Part shown: in pieces, positions 1 to 9,360 of the stretch | How positions within the stretch are numbered: the first letter of the stretch is position 1 | How the letters are laid out: every line of letters starts with the position of its first letter | DNA from: Malassezia japonica | Lineage: Eukaryota > Basidiomycota > Malasseziomycetes > Malasseziales > Malasseziaceae | Assembly (NCBI RefSeq): GCF_029542785.1 | Contig: NC_083373.1 | Coordinates: 186,001 to 250,000 of the forward strand | Reading direction: 5' to 3' | Length of the DNA stretch: 64,000 nucleotides | Translations under genes and position numbers: made by a program | Notes under the pieces: generated by a model | What the model saw: only the letters and a program-made list of their open reading frames with translations | What the model was told of the DNA's origin: nothing | Databases searched by the model: none

Positions 1-237
1 TTTGTCGACCGCTCCGCGCTCCGTGACCACCTGCTCCGCATCCTCGACGCGGCCTCCGAGCGCCTGTGCGCCGGCCGCGTCGTTTTTTGTCTTGAGCGCA
101 ACCTCCCAGACCTCTCGTCTCTGCTACGTGGTCTCTGCTATGTAGGTGGCCAAGTCACCTCGCTGGCCGGCCAGCCGGACGCAATCGTCGACGCGCGCCC
201 AATCCCCGCCTTGGTCTTGGTCTCCGTGGCGTTGTAG
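1..237 (+). CDS. 3' end of a gene, possibly ornithine decarboxylase antizyme (partial)
   Basis: Frame 1 is open from the first base of the window to a TAG at 235-237, giving 78 codons that lack their 5' end. The translation contains RVVFCLERNLPDLSSLLRGL followed by CYVGGQ. This resembles the C-terminal part of antizymes, where a strand-helix segment with a hydrophobic core is followed by an aspartate, a leucine-rich helix and a V-G-(G/F) turn. Antizymes bind ornithine decarboxylase and target it to the proteasome; their expression normally needs a +1 programmed frameshift, which would lie upstream of the window and cannot be checked here. The family call is inference from a short weak match. 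It could equally be the tail of another conserved protein. PXA1 follows on the same strand after 147 nt. Confidence 0.45.
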   Translation, partial: FVDRSALRDHLLRILDAASERLCAGRVVFCLERNLPDLSSLLRGLCYVGGQVTSLAGQPDAIVDARPIPALVLVSVAL

Positions 238-384
238 TTTAGTTTATGTAATTTTTGTCGGAATTGTCCGCGATTGGCTGCGGAGATTGTGGTCGCCGGG
301 TTTGCCCACGGCCGAGAGCCGGTGCTATGGCGCCGAGCCTCACCACACCGCTCTCTGCAGACGCGTCCGCCGTGTGCTAGAGCC

Positions 385-2910
385 ATGGCGATTCAGTCTC
401 GACTGCGCCCCATGTGGGAGTCGGCAAAGATGAAGGCGCTTGAGCGTGCCATCAACTTTGCCGTCTTCTACTCCCAAAACTACACAAACATCCAGCGCGT
501 GCTGCGTGTGATTTACTTTACCGGACTCTTGGGTGGTATGGCTATGATGTTCAAGCCACGCAAGGGCAAGTCGGGAGCGCAGCAGGAAGTTGCGGCGGCG
601 CGCAAGGGCCGCAGGGGTGGCAGCGACAGCAAGAAGCCGCCGCGCGTTGCGGTCGACAGTGTTTTCTTCAAGCGCCTCGGCTATCTGCTGAAGATCATCT
701 TCCCGTCATGGCGCTGCAAGGAGATGGGCCTGCTGGGCGGTTTCACCCTGGCGCTCGTCTTCCGTACGTTCTTGTCACTGTACGTTGCCGACCTCGACGG
801 TCGCATCGTCGCCTCGCTGGTGCGCGGTGAGAAGCGCTCGTTCTTTATGAATGTGCTCGCGTGGATGGCCATTGCGGTTCCGGCCGTGTTCACCAACAGT
901 ATGATCACGTACCTGAGCTCGTCGCTGGCCGTCGCGTACCGCGTGCGCCTCACCGACTTTATCCAGCACAAGTACCTCCAGAAGCTCACCTTCTACAAGC
1001 TGAGTAACCTGGACGACCGTGTGAAGAACGCCGACCAGCTCATCACGGTCGACGTGCAGAAGTTCAGCCGTGCGCTTGCCACGCTCTACGGTAACATTGC
1101 TCTGCCCGTGCTCGACGTGATGCTGTACAACTTCAAGCTCAGTACCACGGTCGGCGCCGAGATGATGATGGCCACGACGCTCATCATCCGTCTCACGACG
1201 ATCCTCCTGCAGAAGCTCACCCCGCCGTTCGGCCAGTATGCTGCGACCGAGCAGCAGCTCGAGGGTGAGTACCGCTTCAGCCACGCGCGCCTCATCGAGA
1301 ACTCGGAGGAGGTCGCCTTCTACCGTGGCCAGGAGCTCGAGAAGCATCTCATCGACCGCTCCTACTTTTCCCTCATTAAGCACGTGAACCGCGTGTTCCA
1401 CGTCCGCATCGGTCACGGTATGATGGAGGAGGGTGTCGTGAAGTGGCTGTGGGGTGCCATTGGTCTCGTCATTTGCTCGGCCCCTGTCTTCTTCAAGGTG
1501 CCGGGCATCACGATGGGCGGCGGCGGCGGTAGCGACATGGGCTCGCGCACCGAGCTCTTCGTTACCAACCGTCGTCTGCTCCTGTCGTCTTCGGACGCCA
1601 TGGGCCGCATCATGTACAGTTACAAGGAGCTCTCGGAGCTTGCTGGCTACACGGCGCGTCTCATGGAGCTGATCGAGGTGATGGAAGAGGTCGAGCAGGG
1701 CAAGGCCAAGAAGCGCACCGTCACTTCATCGAACGACGAGGAGAAGCAGCAGAAGGAGAACATCTTCTCGCGCCGTGGTGAGATCTCGGAGGGCTCCGAG
1801 GAGGTCATCTTTGATCAGGTCCCGATTGTCAGCCCCAACGGCGACGTGCTCCTCGACAAGCTCTCGTTCCACATTCACCCGGGCCAGCATCTCCTGATCA
1901 TCGGCCCGAACGGCTGTGGTAAGAGCAGCATGTTCCGTATCCTCGGTGGTCTCTGGCCGGTGTACGGCGGCAAGGTCATCAAGCCTTCCAATTCTGACTT
2001 TACCTACATTCCTCAGCGTCCTTACCTCTCGCTGGGTACGCTGCGTGACCAGATCATCTACCCCGATACGATCGAGGAGATGCACGCCAAGGGCGTCACG
2101 GACGACGACCTGATGAACATCCTCCAGGTCGTCCAGATCCAGAGCATTGTCGAGCGTGAGGGCGGCTGGGACGTGAAGCGCGAGTGGCGTGACGCTCTCT
2201 CGGGCGGTGACAAGCAGCGCATTGCTATGGCCCGCCTGTTCTACCACAAGCCCAAGTACGCTATCCTGGACGAGTGCACTAGCGCGGTGACGCTCGACAT
2301 TGAACGTATCATGTACGAGCACGCGACGGACCTGGGCATCACCATGCTTACTGTCTCGCACCGCCCGTCGCTCTGGAAGTACCACTCGCACGTGCTCCAG
2401 TACGACGGCCAGGGCGGCTACGTCTTCACGGAGCTCGACGCGGAGAAGCGTCTCGTCCTCCAGGAAGAGAAGCAGCAGCTCGAGCAGAAGCTCCTGCTTC
2501 TGCCCAAGTGGCAGGAGCGCCGCGAGGAGCTCCGCGCTATCCTCGCCAACCGCCCCAAGGGCAACCACCCTAAGGAGACTCCTAAGGAGGCACCCAAGGC
2601 CGAGACCCCCAAGGCCGAGACCCCCAAGGTCGAGGCCCCCAAGGTCGAGGCCCCCAAGGTCGAGGCCCCCAAGGTCGAGGCTCCCAAGGTCGAGGCCCCC
2701 AAGGTCGAGGCTCCCAAGGCCGCGGCTCCCAAGGAGGCCCCGCAGCCGGCCGCTGCGCCGCGCAAGAAGGACACCTCGAAGAAGTCCAAGCCCAAGGCCC
2801 CCGACGCGCCTGCGGACGCGCCTGCGGACGCCTTTGGCTCGAACAACGGCTCTGGCCCTGCCCCTCCGATCGACTTTGCGGCCCTGAGCAGCTCGAAGCC
2901 GTCCAAGTAA
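385..2910 (+). CDS. PXA1: Peroxisomal long-chain fatty acid ABC half-transporter (ABCD family)
   Basis: Intronless, 841 residues from the ATG at 385, which has a good context (agccATGG); the frame is open further upstream but no family homology precedes this Met. Residues about 95-420 form an ABC_membrane_2 domain with FRTFLSLYVADLDGR and the EAA-like NSEEVAFYRG typical of ABCD proteins. The nucleotide-binding domain has Walker A GPNGCGKSS near residue 507, signature LSGGDKQR near 604, Walker B YAILDECTS near 625 and the H-loop TVSHRP. ABCD half-transporters dimerise in the peroxisomal membrane and import acyl-CoA for beta-oxidation. Which Pxa paralogue this is cannot be fixed from sequence alone. 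Unusual: residues about 735-785 are tandem PKVEA-type pentapeptides inside a long Lys/Pro/Ala tail that ordinary ABCD proteins lack. Confidence 0.93.
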   Translation: MAIQSRLRPMWESAKMKALERAINFAVFYSQNYTNIQRVLRVIYFTGLLGGMAMMFKPRKGKSGAQQEVAAARKGRRGGSDSKKPPRVAVDSVFFKRLGYLLKIIFPSWRCKEMGLLGGFTLALVFRTFLSLYVADLDGRIVASLVRGEKRSFFMNVLAWMAIAVPAVFTNSMITYLSSSLAVAYRVRLTDFIQHKYLQKLTFYKLSNLDDRVKNADQLITVDVQKFSRALATLYGNIALPVLDVMLYNFKLSTTVGAEMMMATTLIIRLTTILLQKLTPPFGQYAATEQQLEGEYRFSHARLIENSEEVAFYRGQELEKHLIDRSYFSLIKHVNRVFHVRIGHGMMEEGVVKWLWGAIGLVICSAPVFFKVPGITMGGGGGSDMGSRTELFVTNRRLLLSSSDAMGRIMYSYKELSELAGYTARLMELIEVMEEVEQGKAKKRTVTSSNDEEKQQKENIFSRRGEISEGSEEVIFDQVPIVSPNGDVLLDKLSFHIHPGQHLLIIGPNGCGKSSMFRILGGLWPVYGGKVIKPSNSDFTYIPQRPYLSLGTLRDQIIYPDTIEEMHAKGVTDDDLMNILQVVQIQSIVEREGGWDVKREWRDALSGGDKQRIAMARLFYHKPKYAILDECTSAVTLDIERIMYEHATDLGITMLTVSHRPSLWKYHSHVLQYDGQGGYVFTELDAEKRLVLQEEKQQLEQKLLLLPKWQERREELRAILANRPKGNHPKETPKEAPKAETPKAETPKVEAPKVEAPKVEAPKVEAPKVEAPKVEAPKAAAPKEAPQPAAAPRKKDTSKKSKPKAPDAPADAPADAFGSNNGSGPAPPIDFAALSSSKPSK
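2593..2727 (+). repeat. 15-nt tandem repeat encoding PKVEA pentapeptides
   Basis: Nine consecutive 15-nt units lie in frame within the 3' end of PXA1. Two read PKAET, six read PKVEA (2623-2712) and one reads PKAAA. The central six units are nearly identical at nucleotide level (CCC AAG GTC GAG GCC with a few silent C/T changes), so recent expansion by slippage or unequal exchange is likely. Copy number is probably variable between strains. Confidence 0.95.
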
Positions 2911-3001
2911 ATATTCTACTGGATATCGCCCACGGAGGAAGTAGACCATAGTGCATTACACATGCATGACTAGCACGTTGGGACTACAGGTATTCGCCAA
3001 C

Positions 3002-3577
3002 TTAGTTCTGCGAGAGAGCAGACTGGATGGCAGAGTAGACTTCCACCTCGATCTCGGCCTCGGCCTTCTCCTCAGGAGAGCCGCTGCCGCTGGCGACGCG
3101 CTGCGCCTCGGTGAGGCCCTGGCGGACCGCGTCGGGGGAGAACGAGTCAAGAGTGAAGGCCTCAACGGCGTTAACGGTGAGGCTGTTGTCAGGGTGGATC
3201 GTGGCGAAGCCGCTCGAGACTGGGTGAGCAGGAAACACGTACCGAAGAAGCGCTTGCTCGTGCCGCTCGACTCGATCACCTCGAGCAGACCAGGCCGGAG
3301 GGACTCGATGCTGGGAACGTGCGAAGCGAGGATACCGAGGTCACCGCTGACAGCCGAAACGTTGACCTGGGTCACCTCCTGGGCGTCGTAGATAGCCTGC
3401 GTGTGTTAGCATTTGATCGGAGCGATCAGAAACGCCTACCTTGTGGGGGACAACAAAGCTGAGCTTCAGCTTGTCGCTGACAGCCTCGGCGTAGCCACGG
3501 CGGGCACCAGCCAGGTTAGAAAGAGCAGGGCGGAAGCCCGTGGAGCGGAGCGAGCGCGAAGCCAGAGCAAACACCAT
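3002..3577 (-). CDS. ATP16: Mitochondrial F1 ATP synthase delta subunit
   Basis: Three exons on the minus strand: 3440-3577, 3243-3396 and 3002-3219, joined over introns of 43 nt and 23 nt, giving 169 residues. The N-terminus MVFALASRSLRSTGFRP is Arg/Ser-rich with no acidic residues, as expected for a mitochondrial presequence. The body starts KLKLSFVVPHK, then AIYDAQEVTQVNVSA and the beta-sandwich signature GDLGILASHVPSIESLRPG, which identifies the delta (bacterial epsilon) subunit of the central stalk. The C-terminal helical hairpin ends AIQSALSQN. Both junctions restore conserved sequence and frame (phases 0 and 1). The divergent neighbour ATG6 begins 153 bp away, and a CACGTG box lies in that shared promoter at 3674-3679. 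Confidence 0.94.
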
Positions 3578-3730
3578 CGTCGTGTCGGATCGGTGAACAG
3601 AAGCCAGCGCCGAGCCACTCCCTGCCCGGTCCGGCCAGGCCAGCGCATGCATCGGCCGAGGCCGGGAAGAAACCACGTGCCGTATGCCTCCACCTGCGCC
3701 GCTAGCGCTCGGACATGCTGGGCAGGCACG

Positions 3731-5129
3731 ATGGGCTTTAATTGTCAGCGGTGTGCGCAGCCGCTCTTGCTCGATGCGAGCCTAGAAGAATGCGACGATG
3801 ATAAGGTGAAAGAGGTGAAGGAGGTGGTCCGGCAGGCGTTTCCCACACCGGGCCCCTCCACCGCGCCGACCGACCCCGCACAGCGCCTGGACGCGCTGGG
3901 GGTCAAGCGCAGCGTACGCGAGGCGCTTCTCGCGCAGATCCGTGCCAAGAGCAAAGAGACCAAGGAAAAAGAGAAGGAGGAGGATGCTCAGTCCGTGCAG
4001 TACGCGCGGCTCTTTCGGGTCCTCGCGGCGCTCCCGGGCCTCGATGAAACCAAGCCAATCCAGCACCCGCTCTGCGATACCTGTACGCAGCAGCTGCTCG
4101 AGTGCATGGCGACTGAGATCAGCGATGTGCGGCAAGAACGTGATACCCTACAGCTCCTGGAGCGCGAGCTGACCCGCCTCGCCTTTGTCGAGGGCGATAT
4201 GGAAATGTCGGCGGACGACAAGGCGCGGTGGCAGCGCGAGCAGAATGCCGTGCTGCGCGAGATTGAAGAGGTACGTTGGCTTGCTAATCCAGATGGAAGC
4301 AGAAAAGCGGCGGCTCGAAAAGGAGATTGCGGAATGCGATCACGACGAGGCCAAGCTCCAGCGCGAGCTCCGGGCCACGAAGGAGGAGGAAGACGCGCTG
4401 GAGAAGGACGAGAATGCGTTTTGGAAAGAGTACAATGAGCAGATGGCCGAGCTCGAGCAGATCGAGTCGCAGACGGCACTCATCACGACCCAGCTCGAGA
4501 ACGACAAGGCAATCCTCGCGCAGCTTGAGAAGACGAACGCCTACACGGACGTATTCTCGATCACAGAAGACGCACGGGGCATGCCGTCAATCAACGGCCT
4601 GCGCCTCGGCCGTCTGGGGTCGGGCAGCCACGCACACGAGCAGGTCGAGTGGCCCGAGATCAATGCGGCGTGGGGCCAGACGGCGCTCCTTCTCACGGTC
4701 CTCGCACGCAAGCTCGACTGTACTTTTACCAAGTACGCAGTCCACCCGCGGGGCTCGTACAGCACGGTGGAACGCCTCGAGCCCGACAAGGCCGTCTACG
4801 AACTCTATGGGACGAGCGACTGGCAGATTGGACGCCTGCTTCACTCGCGGCGATTCGACTATGCCATGTCGGGCATTCTGCACTGCGTAGAAGAGCTCTG
4901 TGAAAGGGCAGTGCAGCACGACGCGTCGCTGGACCTTCCCCACAAGTGCGTATCGTCTCTGACCCAGAATCCATAAAGACACCATTGGCGACGCCAGCAT
5001 CCGACTCCAGTTCAACCAGCCAGACACATGGACGCGCGCGAATCGATACCTCTTATTTACGTACGTGGTCTGCCTTACCCTAGACTCCGTGCCTTGCTCG
5101 AGAGGACCCTGGCCCCTGCCCCTTTGTAG
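3731..5129 (+). CDS. ATG6: Beclin-1/Atg6 (Vps30), PI3-kinase complex subunit
   Basis: Four exons (3731-4270, 4293-4945, 4968-5060, 5084-5129) separated by introns of 22, 22 and 23 nt encode 443 residues. The N-terminus has the family CxxC (NCQRCAQPLLLD) and a second HPLCDTC motif around residues 115-120. A coiled coil runs roughly from 125 to 260 (EAEKRRLEKEIAECDHDEAK and following). The evolutionarily conserved domain includes TDVFSITEDARGMPSINGLR, the WPEINAAWGQTALLL segment and LPHKIHKDTIGDASIRLQF. Atg6 works with Vps34 and Vps15 in autophagy and vacuolar sorting. The last exon (ending LRALLERTLAPAPL) is short and diverges from the usual ending, so the final junction is the least certain. 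TIM17 follows 98 bp downstream on the same strand. Confidence 0.92.
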
Positions 5130-5227
5130 CCTTACCAAGCATCACGTGCCGCAGAACTCTTTCGCGTCGTCAGCGGGGATCTTCGCATCGAGGCGGCATT
5201 TCGCAGCTGGCATAGACAAGAGCCGGT

Positions 5228-5815
5228 ATGCCTATTACACAGAGTGGCCACCCTGGCCAAGACCATTCGCGTGACCCGTGCCCATGGGTGATCTTGAATG
5301 ACTTCGGTGGCGCTTTTGCCATGGGCTGCATTGGTGGCACAATTTGGCACGGTATTAAGGGTGCCCGCAACTCGCCGCGTGGCGAGCGCTTTTTGGGCTC
5401 CGTGTCGGCCATCAAGGCCCGCGCGCCTGTCCTGGGTGGTAACTTTGGTGTGTGGGGTGGTCTCTTCACCTCGTTCGACTGCACTGTCAAGTCGGTCCGC
5501 CAGAAGGAAGACCCCTGGAACGCGATCATTGCCGGCTTCTTCACCGGCTCGACCCTGGCCATCCGTGGTGGTCCCAGGACTGCCGCGGGTGCGGGTGTGA
5601 TGTGCGGTATCCTTCTGGGTGTCTTTGAGGGTACGTTGACATGTGTTTCTGACCGCTGGCGTGGGTGTCCTTATGCAGCGTTTGCTCGCCGAAAACAACA
5701 AGCCGGTACGTGTGTGTGTGTGGCTGACGCTAGATTGCTCCGATCATGTATGTCGCCTTAGAGACTGACCCACAGTCCGGATGCGCCGGTGGCCCCGACG
5801 ACCTCGTCGTCCTAA
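5228..5815 (+). CDS. TIM17: Mitochondrial inner-membrane translocase subunit Tim17
   Basis: Four exons (5228-5630, 5659-5705, 5734-5747, 5776-5815) give 167 residues. After an unusual extra N-terminus ([11 protein letters not shown]) the family start [20 protein letters not shown] appears, then four hydrophobic segments with GGxxxG-type motifs ([18 protein letters not shown]) and the tail [15 protein letters not shown]. Tim17 is a channel component of the TIM23 presequence translocase. The first intron (5631-5658, 28 nt) begins GTACGT and has a CTGAC branch-like motif, but the junction that restores [12 protein letters not shown] requires the intron to end in TG, not AG. The nearest AG (5677-5678) would shift the frame and destroy the conserved tail. 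Introns 2 and 3 (28 nt each) are ordinary GT-AG. The start Met is the least certain point. Confidence 0.9.
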
Positions 5816-5907
5816 CGTATATTCTCTACGTGCTTGCACCATGGCAGCGCCCTGCCTTGGGTGCGTGTGTAGTGTACATGAACTACATGGCAATAATCTC
5901 ATATTCC

Positions 5908-6953
5908 CTATTCGTTGACCAGCGCGTAACACGTCCACTGCGATGCGGCAACGTGTCGGACTGCTCCAGCAAGCTCGATACGCTGCAGCTCGGTGTGCCA
6001 GGCGAGGGGCGCGGCGTTCGGGCCCAGTTCACCGTGCTCATCTGCGTTAGGAGTGCGACGTACTGCTTCCAATGCCCCACAGTGTATTGTCCGTCAGGAG
6101 GAAATAGGTGTTCGAGGCGCCGCACGCCACAGCAGCGACGTCTGTCGGGAGGTCCAGCAGGAACGGAGGCTGGATCGCGCCGTCCGCATCGGGAATCCAG
6201 CCCCAACCGTAGCAGTCGCCATCCTTGGTGCGTACTACGCTATGCCGATTGCCACAGGCGACATCCGCCAGAGCAGAGGGGAAGGCTTCGCACGGAGAGA
6301 AAAAGGGAACGGGATGCAGGGTATACGAGTCGAGGGGCAGCCCAACATCCCCGAGCTGCCCAAAGCGATTGTCTCCAAAGGAATAGAGGGGGTGGGTGCT
6401 TGCTTCCTCGCTTAGAAGGAGAAAATGAGCACCGCCGGCGTCCACGCGACGAAACGCCGGAGCGGTCTGTGCGCCGTGCGCAGAGAGGAGCATCCCTTTC
6501 GTCTTCTCCGTCCCATCGCTTGCAAGCCACGCGCCGACCGTCGAAAAGAGCCACGGATCGCCGCGTTCTGGGTGAGCCGTGCTACGTACCAGACAAGGCA
6601 AGAATACGCCCAGTGAGGTCGGCCGCTGCATCGCGCCATGTACAGCGCGCTTCGGCTCTCGTTCCGTCGGGGAAGTAGACGTGGCCACGATTCAGGTACG
6701 CCAGGATTTCATCTTGCCCAATCGCACGTCCCATGGCCTTGGTGCGTGTCACTGTTGGAACGCTGTCCAGCCCGCAATCCGCACCACCCAGCACAAAGGC
6801 CTGGTCATGGTCGCGAAACACGACCTGCGTTGCACTCACAGCCAGGATCGCGGATGCTGGCGCAATGTGCACTATTTCACGAGCACAAACGTCTCGGAGC
6901 GGGCGTGCTAGCTGCCCGTGCACGTTGGAGCCCCAGCCGTAGAGCTCCGGCAT
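5908..6953 (-). CDS. ATS1: RCC1-repeat protein Ats1/Kti13
   Basis: Three exons (6590-6953, 6064-6567, 5908-6041) with two 22-nt introns give 333 residues, the usual length of Ats1/Kti13. The protein starts with an RCC1 blade, MPELYGWGSNVHGQL, and continues with blades such as YSFGDNRFGQLGD, VACGNRHSVV and LWGIGS joined across intron 2 to NEHGELG, exactly restoring an RCC1 repeat. Known relatives bind Kti11/Dph3 and support Elongator-dependent tRNA wobble-uridine modification and diphthamide synthesis. DPH2 is also in this window, though not adjacent. The divergent gene MSY1 starts only 50 bp away, so both share a very short promoter. TIM17 converges from the other side with a 92-bp gap. Confidence 0.85.
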
Positions 6954-7003
6954 GGCATGGCGTCTGTGCGAAGCCCGATCGCCCGATTTATTGTCTTCTC
7001 GTC

Positions 7004-8538
7004 ATGCTTCGGTTGGTGCAGCGAGCGGCGCGTAGCGGCGTGCGCGTGCGCAGCGTGCTTGTGCGCCTGCAGTCATCGGATGTACGGCCCAGTCTCTTAG
7101 ATGCACTCGAAGAGCGCAACATGGTCCAGGCGACGACGTCGAGTTCGCTCAAGCCGCACATGGCGACAGTGGAAAAAGGGGCCTTGGTGCCTCGCACGGT
7201 CTATGCCGGTGTGGACCCTAGCGCGCCCAGCATGCATGTGGGCAACCTTCTTCCGCTCTTTGCACTGCTGCACTGTGCGCTCCATGGCCACACGGCGCTT
7301 GTGCTTGTCGGCGGCGGAACGGGCGCGATTGGCGACCCTTCCGGGCGCTCGACAGAGCGCTCCGCGCTCGATGCAGAGCAGCTGAAGGCGAATGTCGCGT
7401 CGATCCGCGCACAGATGTACCAGTTCTTCCACAATGCAGCGGCATACCTAGAGCGCAGGGGCATGATCAATGCGCCTGTGAATACATACACGACCGAAGG
7501 AAGCGCCAATCCAGCCGGCGAGTCGCTCTTTGGCTCGGGGCTCGATGTGCGCATCGTCAACAACTTTTCGTGGCTGCAGCCCGTGTCGCTAATCCAGTTC
7601 CTGTCCGAGGTGGGCCGCCACGCGCGTGTGAATGATATGCTGGCACGCGACAGTGTCAAGAACCGCCTTACGACGCCCGGAGCGGAAGCCAACAGCGCGC
7701 CAGGTCTCTCGTTTACCGAGTTTTCCTACCAACTGCTCCAAGCCTACGACTTTAGCGTTCTGCACCGCGCACCGTGGCACTGCTCGCTCCAAATCGGTGG
7801 CTCGGACCAGATGGGCAACATTAGCGCCGGCATTGACCTGATCCGCCGGCAACAGGCAGCCGACGGTGCCGACATTCGCGAGGACCCTGCGTATGGTCTG
7901 ACGCTCCCCCTGCTTACGACCTCGAGCGGGGCCAAGTTTGGCAAGTCGGCCGGCAACGCGGTATGGATCAGTCCGTCGTTGCTCTCGGATCTCGACTTTT
8001 ACCAGTACTTTTTGCGCAGCGCAGACGCAGACGTCGAGCGCTACCTGCGCTCGCTTACGCTCCTTTCGTCGGACGAGATCGCGAGTGTTCTCGAAGAGCA
8101 CAGCAAAGACCGCACGAAGCGGCTTGCCCAAGAAAAGCTCGCGGCCGAAATGACGGAGCTGGTCCGTGGCGAAGCCGCGCTGCGTCGGGCGCGTGTCGCG
8201 ACCAAGGTCCTCTTTGGTACGAGTTTGGACCAGCTGCGCACGGACGAAGTCCTCTTTGCCTTTGAGGATGACCCACGTCTCGTGCATATGCCGCAAGGTG
8301 CGCTCGAATCGGAAGTGTTGCGTCTCGCGGTCGATTCCGGCCTGACGGCGTCCAGGAGTACGTTGTGTTACTGACAGTAGGCGAAGCACGTCGGCTCCAG
8401 CAAGGCGGAGGGCTCTACCTAAACGGTGCTGCTGTGACGGACGCCAAAGCGACCCTCTCCACATCCAATCTACTCGACGGGCGTTTTGTCGTGATGCGTG
8501 CCGGCAAGCACAACCGCAAGATTCTGGTCCTGGCGTAG
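7004..8538 (+). CDS. MSY1: Mitochondrial tyrosyl-tRNA synthetase
   Basis: Two exons (7004-8357 and 8381-8538, intron 23 nt) give 503 residues. The N-terminus MLRLVQRAARSGVRVRSVLV is a typical mitochondrial presequence. Class I synthetase features are clear: YAGVDPSAPSMHVGNLLPL (HIGH-like region), GGTGAIGDPSGR, the tyrosine/tRNA site QIGGSDQMGNISAGIDLIR and the KMSKS-like KFGKSAGNAVW. After the intron comes an S4-like RNA-binding end, SEARRLQQGGGLYLNG, finishing RAGKHNRKILVLA. The splice junction was chosen because the second of two nearby AGs, at 8379-8380, restores RSEARR. A tRNA-Gly gene begins 59 bp downstream. Confidence 0.94.
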
Positions 8539-8597
8539 TACCCAAAAGTGACGACTGTTTTAAATATGCTAAACGTAGCGTGACAATGTAGGACTTG

Positions 8598-8703
8598 GCG
8601 GCTATCGTCTAGTGGTTTAGGATCTCACCTTCCCATTTGCCCAAGTGGCGCACGCTTTGTGCGGAAGTAGGTGAGGACAGGAGTTCGAACCTCCTTAGTC
8701 GCA
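8598..8703 (+). tRNA. tRNA-Gly(CCC) with 33-nt intron
   Basis: The acceptor stem GCGGCTA pairs with TAGTCGC followed by discriminator A8703 (one G-U pair). The D arm is GTCTAGTGGTTTAGGAT, the T arm AGGAG-TTCGAAC-CTCCT. Anticodon stem TCACC (8625-8629) pairs with GGTGA (8670-8674); loop bases 32-37 are TTCCCA, giving anticodon CCC at 8632-8634. The intron 8636-8668 sits at the canonical position after base 37, and its GGAAG can pair with the anticodon region. Both internal promoter boxes are intact. Confidence 0.88.
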
Positions 8704-8704
8704 C

Positions 8705-8715
8705 TTTTTTTTTTT
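8705..8715 (+). terminator. Pol III T-run terminator of tRNA-Gly
   Basis: Eleven consecutive T residues begin one base after the discriminator base of the tRNA. The run also lies 17 bp from the stop codon of the convergent HIT gene. Confidence 0.85.
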
Positions 8716-8732
8716 GAAGGTTTCTAGGAACT

Positions 8733-9322
8733 CTACAGTTTGGCGAGCGTGCCTGTGGCCGTGCGCATGCGGTTGGCAAGGTCCTCGCCTTCCTCGTCGC
8801 CGAGCTCGTCGCGCCGGCCCATCAGCTGCAGCGTCCCTTGGGTATTGTACTTTTCGAGGGGGGACGATGAGCCAGACGGCAACGGGGCTGGGACGATATG
8901 AAAGTGCACCTAAAGTAAGTCGGTTATATACATACGTGGTCCACCGCCTGTGCATATTCCTGATTCGCAGCAACTTGGAGCCCCGTAATGCCAAAGGCTG
9001 CATGAGTCGTGTAAACGTACCTTTTTCCATAGTGCGCGCGACCGACACGACATTGAGCATGAGCGATGCAGACTGCTTTGGGCTCAGATCCGAGATGCTC
9101 TTTACATGCGACTTGGGCACCACAAGCGTGTGTCCTGTTTGTGAGCTGCGTCGACGTACCTGCACGAATCGGGAGCACGTCGAGAAATGCAATCACGTCG
9201 TCTGTCTCGGCGACAATGTACGCCGGCTGACGCCGCTCGATAATGTCGCAAAAGACACACTCGCCTCTCGGCATGCGCCGGTCGTCGTGTGACTTGAGTC
9301 GGTCGAGCAAGTGCGAGGTCAT
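8733..9322 (-). CDS. Histidine triad (HIT) family hydrolase
   Basis: Four exons (9160-9322, 9021-9134, 8936-8997, 8733-8909) with introns of 25, 23 and 26 nt give 171 residues. The start region MTSHLLDRLKS precedes CVFCDIIERRQPAYIVAETD, then AFLDVLPIRAGHTLVVPKSH, and the catalytic triad HVHFHIVP is created exactly by the third splice. HIT proteins hydrolyse nucleoside phosphoramidates or dinucleoside polyphosphates. The AETDD-VIAFLDV-RAGHTLVVPKSH arrangement fits the general HIT/Hint branch, but a specific yeast orthologue (HNT1) is not certain. A 45-residue acidic C-terminal extension rich in Gly/Glu/Arg follows the triad. Its ATG is separated by only 38 bp from that of the divergent gene GPI19. 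Confidence 0.88.
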
Positions 9323-9360
9323 GGCTGGCAGCAGCCCTCCGCCTCCACACTCCACGCCGG

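Noticed and set aside
2593..2727. Possible CRISPR-like array because of regular repeats
   Set aside because: Units are 15 nt, contiguous without spacers, in frame in a eukaryotic protein gene.
1726..2949. 407-codon minus-strand frame opposite PXA1 with LDLGG repeats
   Set aside because: The repeats are only the antisense reading of the PKVEA tandem repeat; no other support.
5631..5678. Ordinary GT-AG intron in TIM17 ending at 5678
   Set aside because: It would change the frame and replace [15 protein letters not shown] by an unrelated peptide, and downstream introns would then be out of phase.
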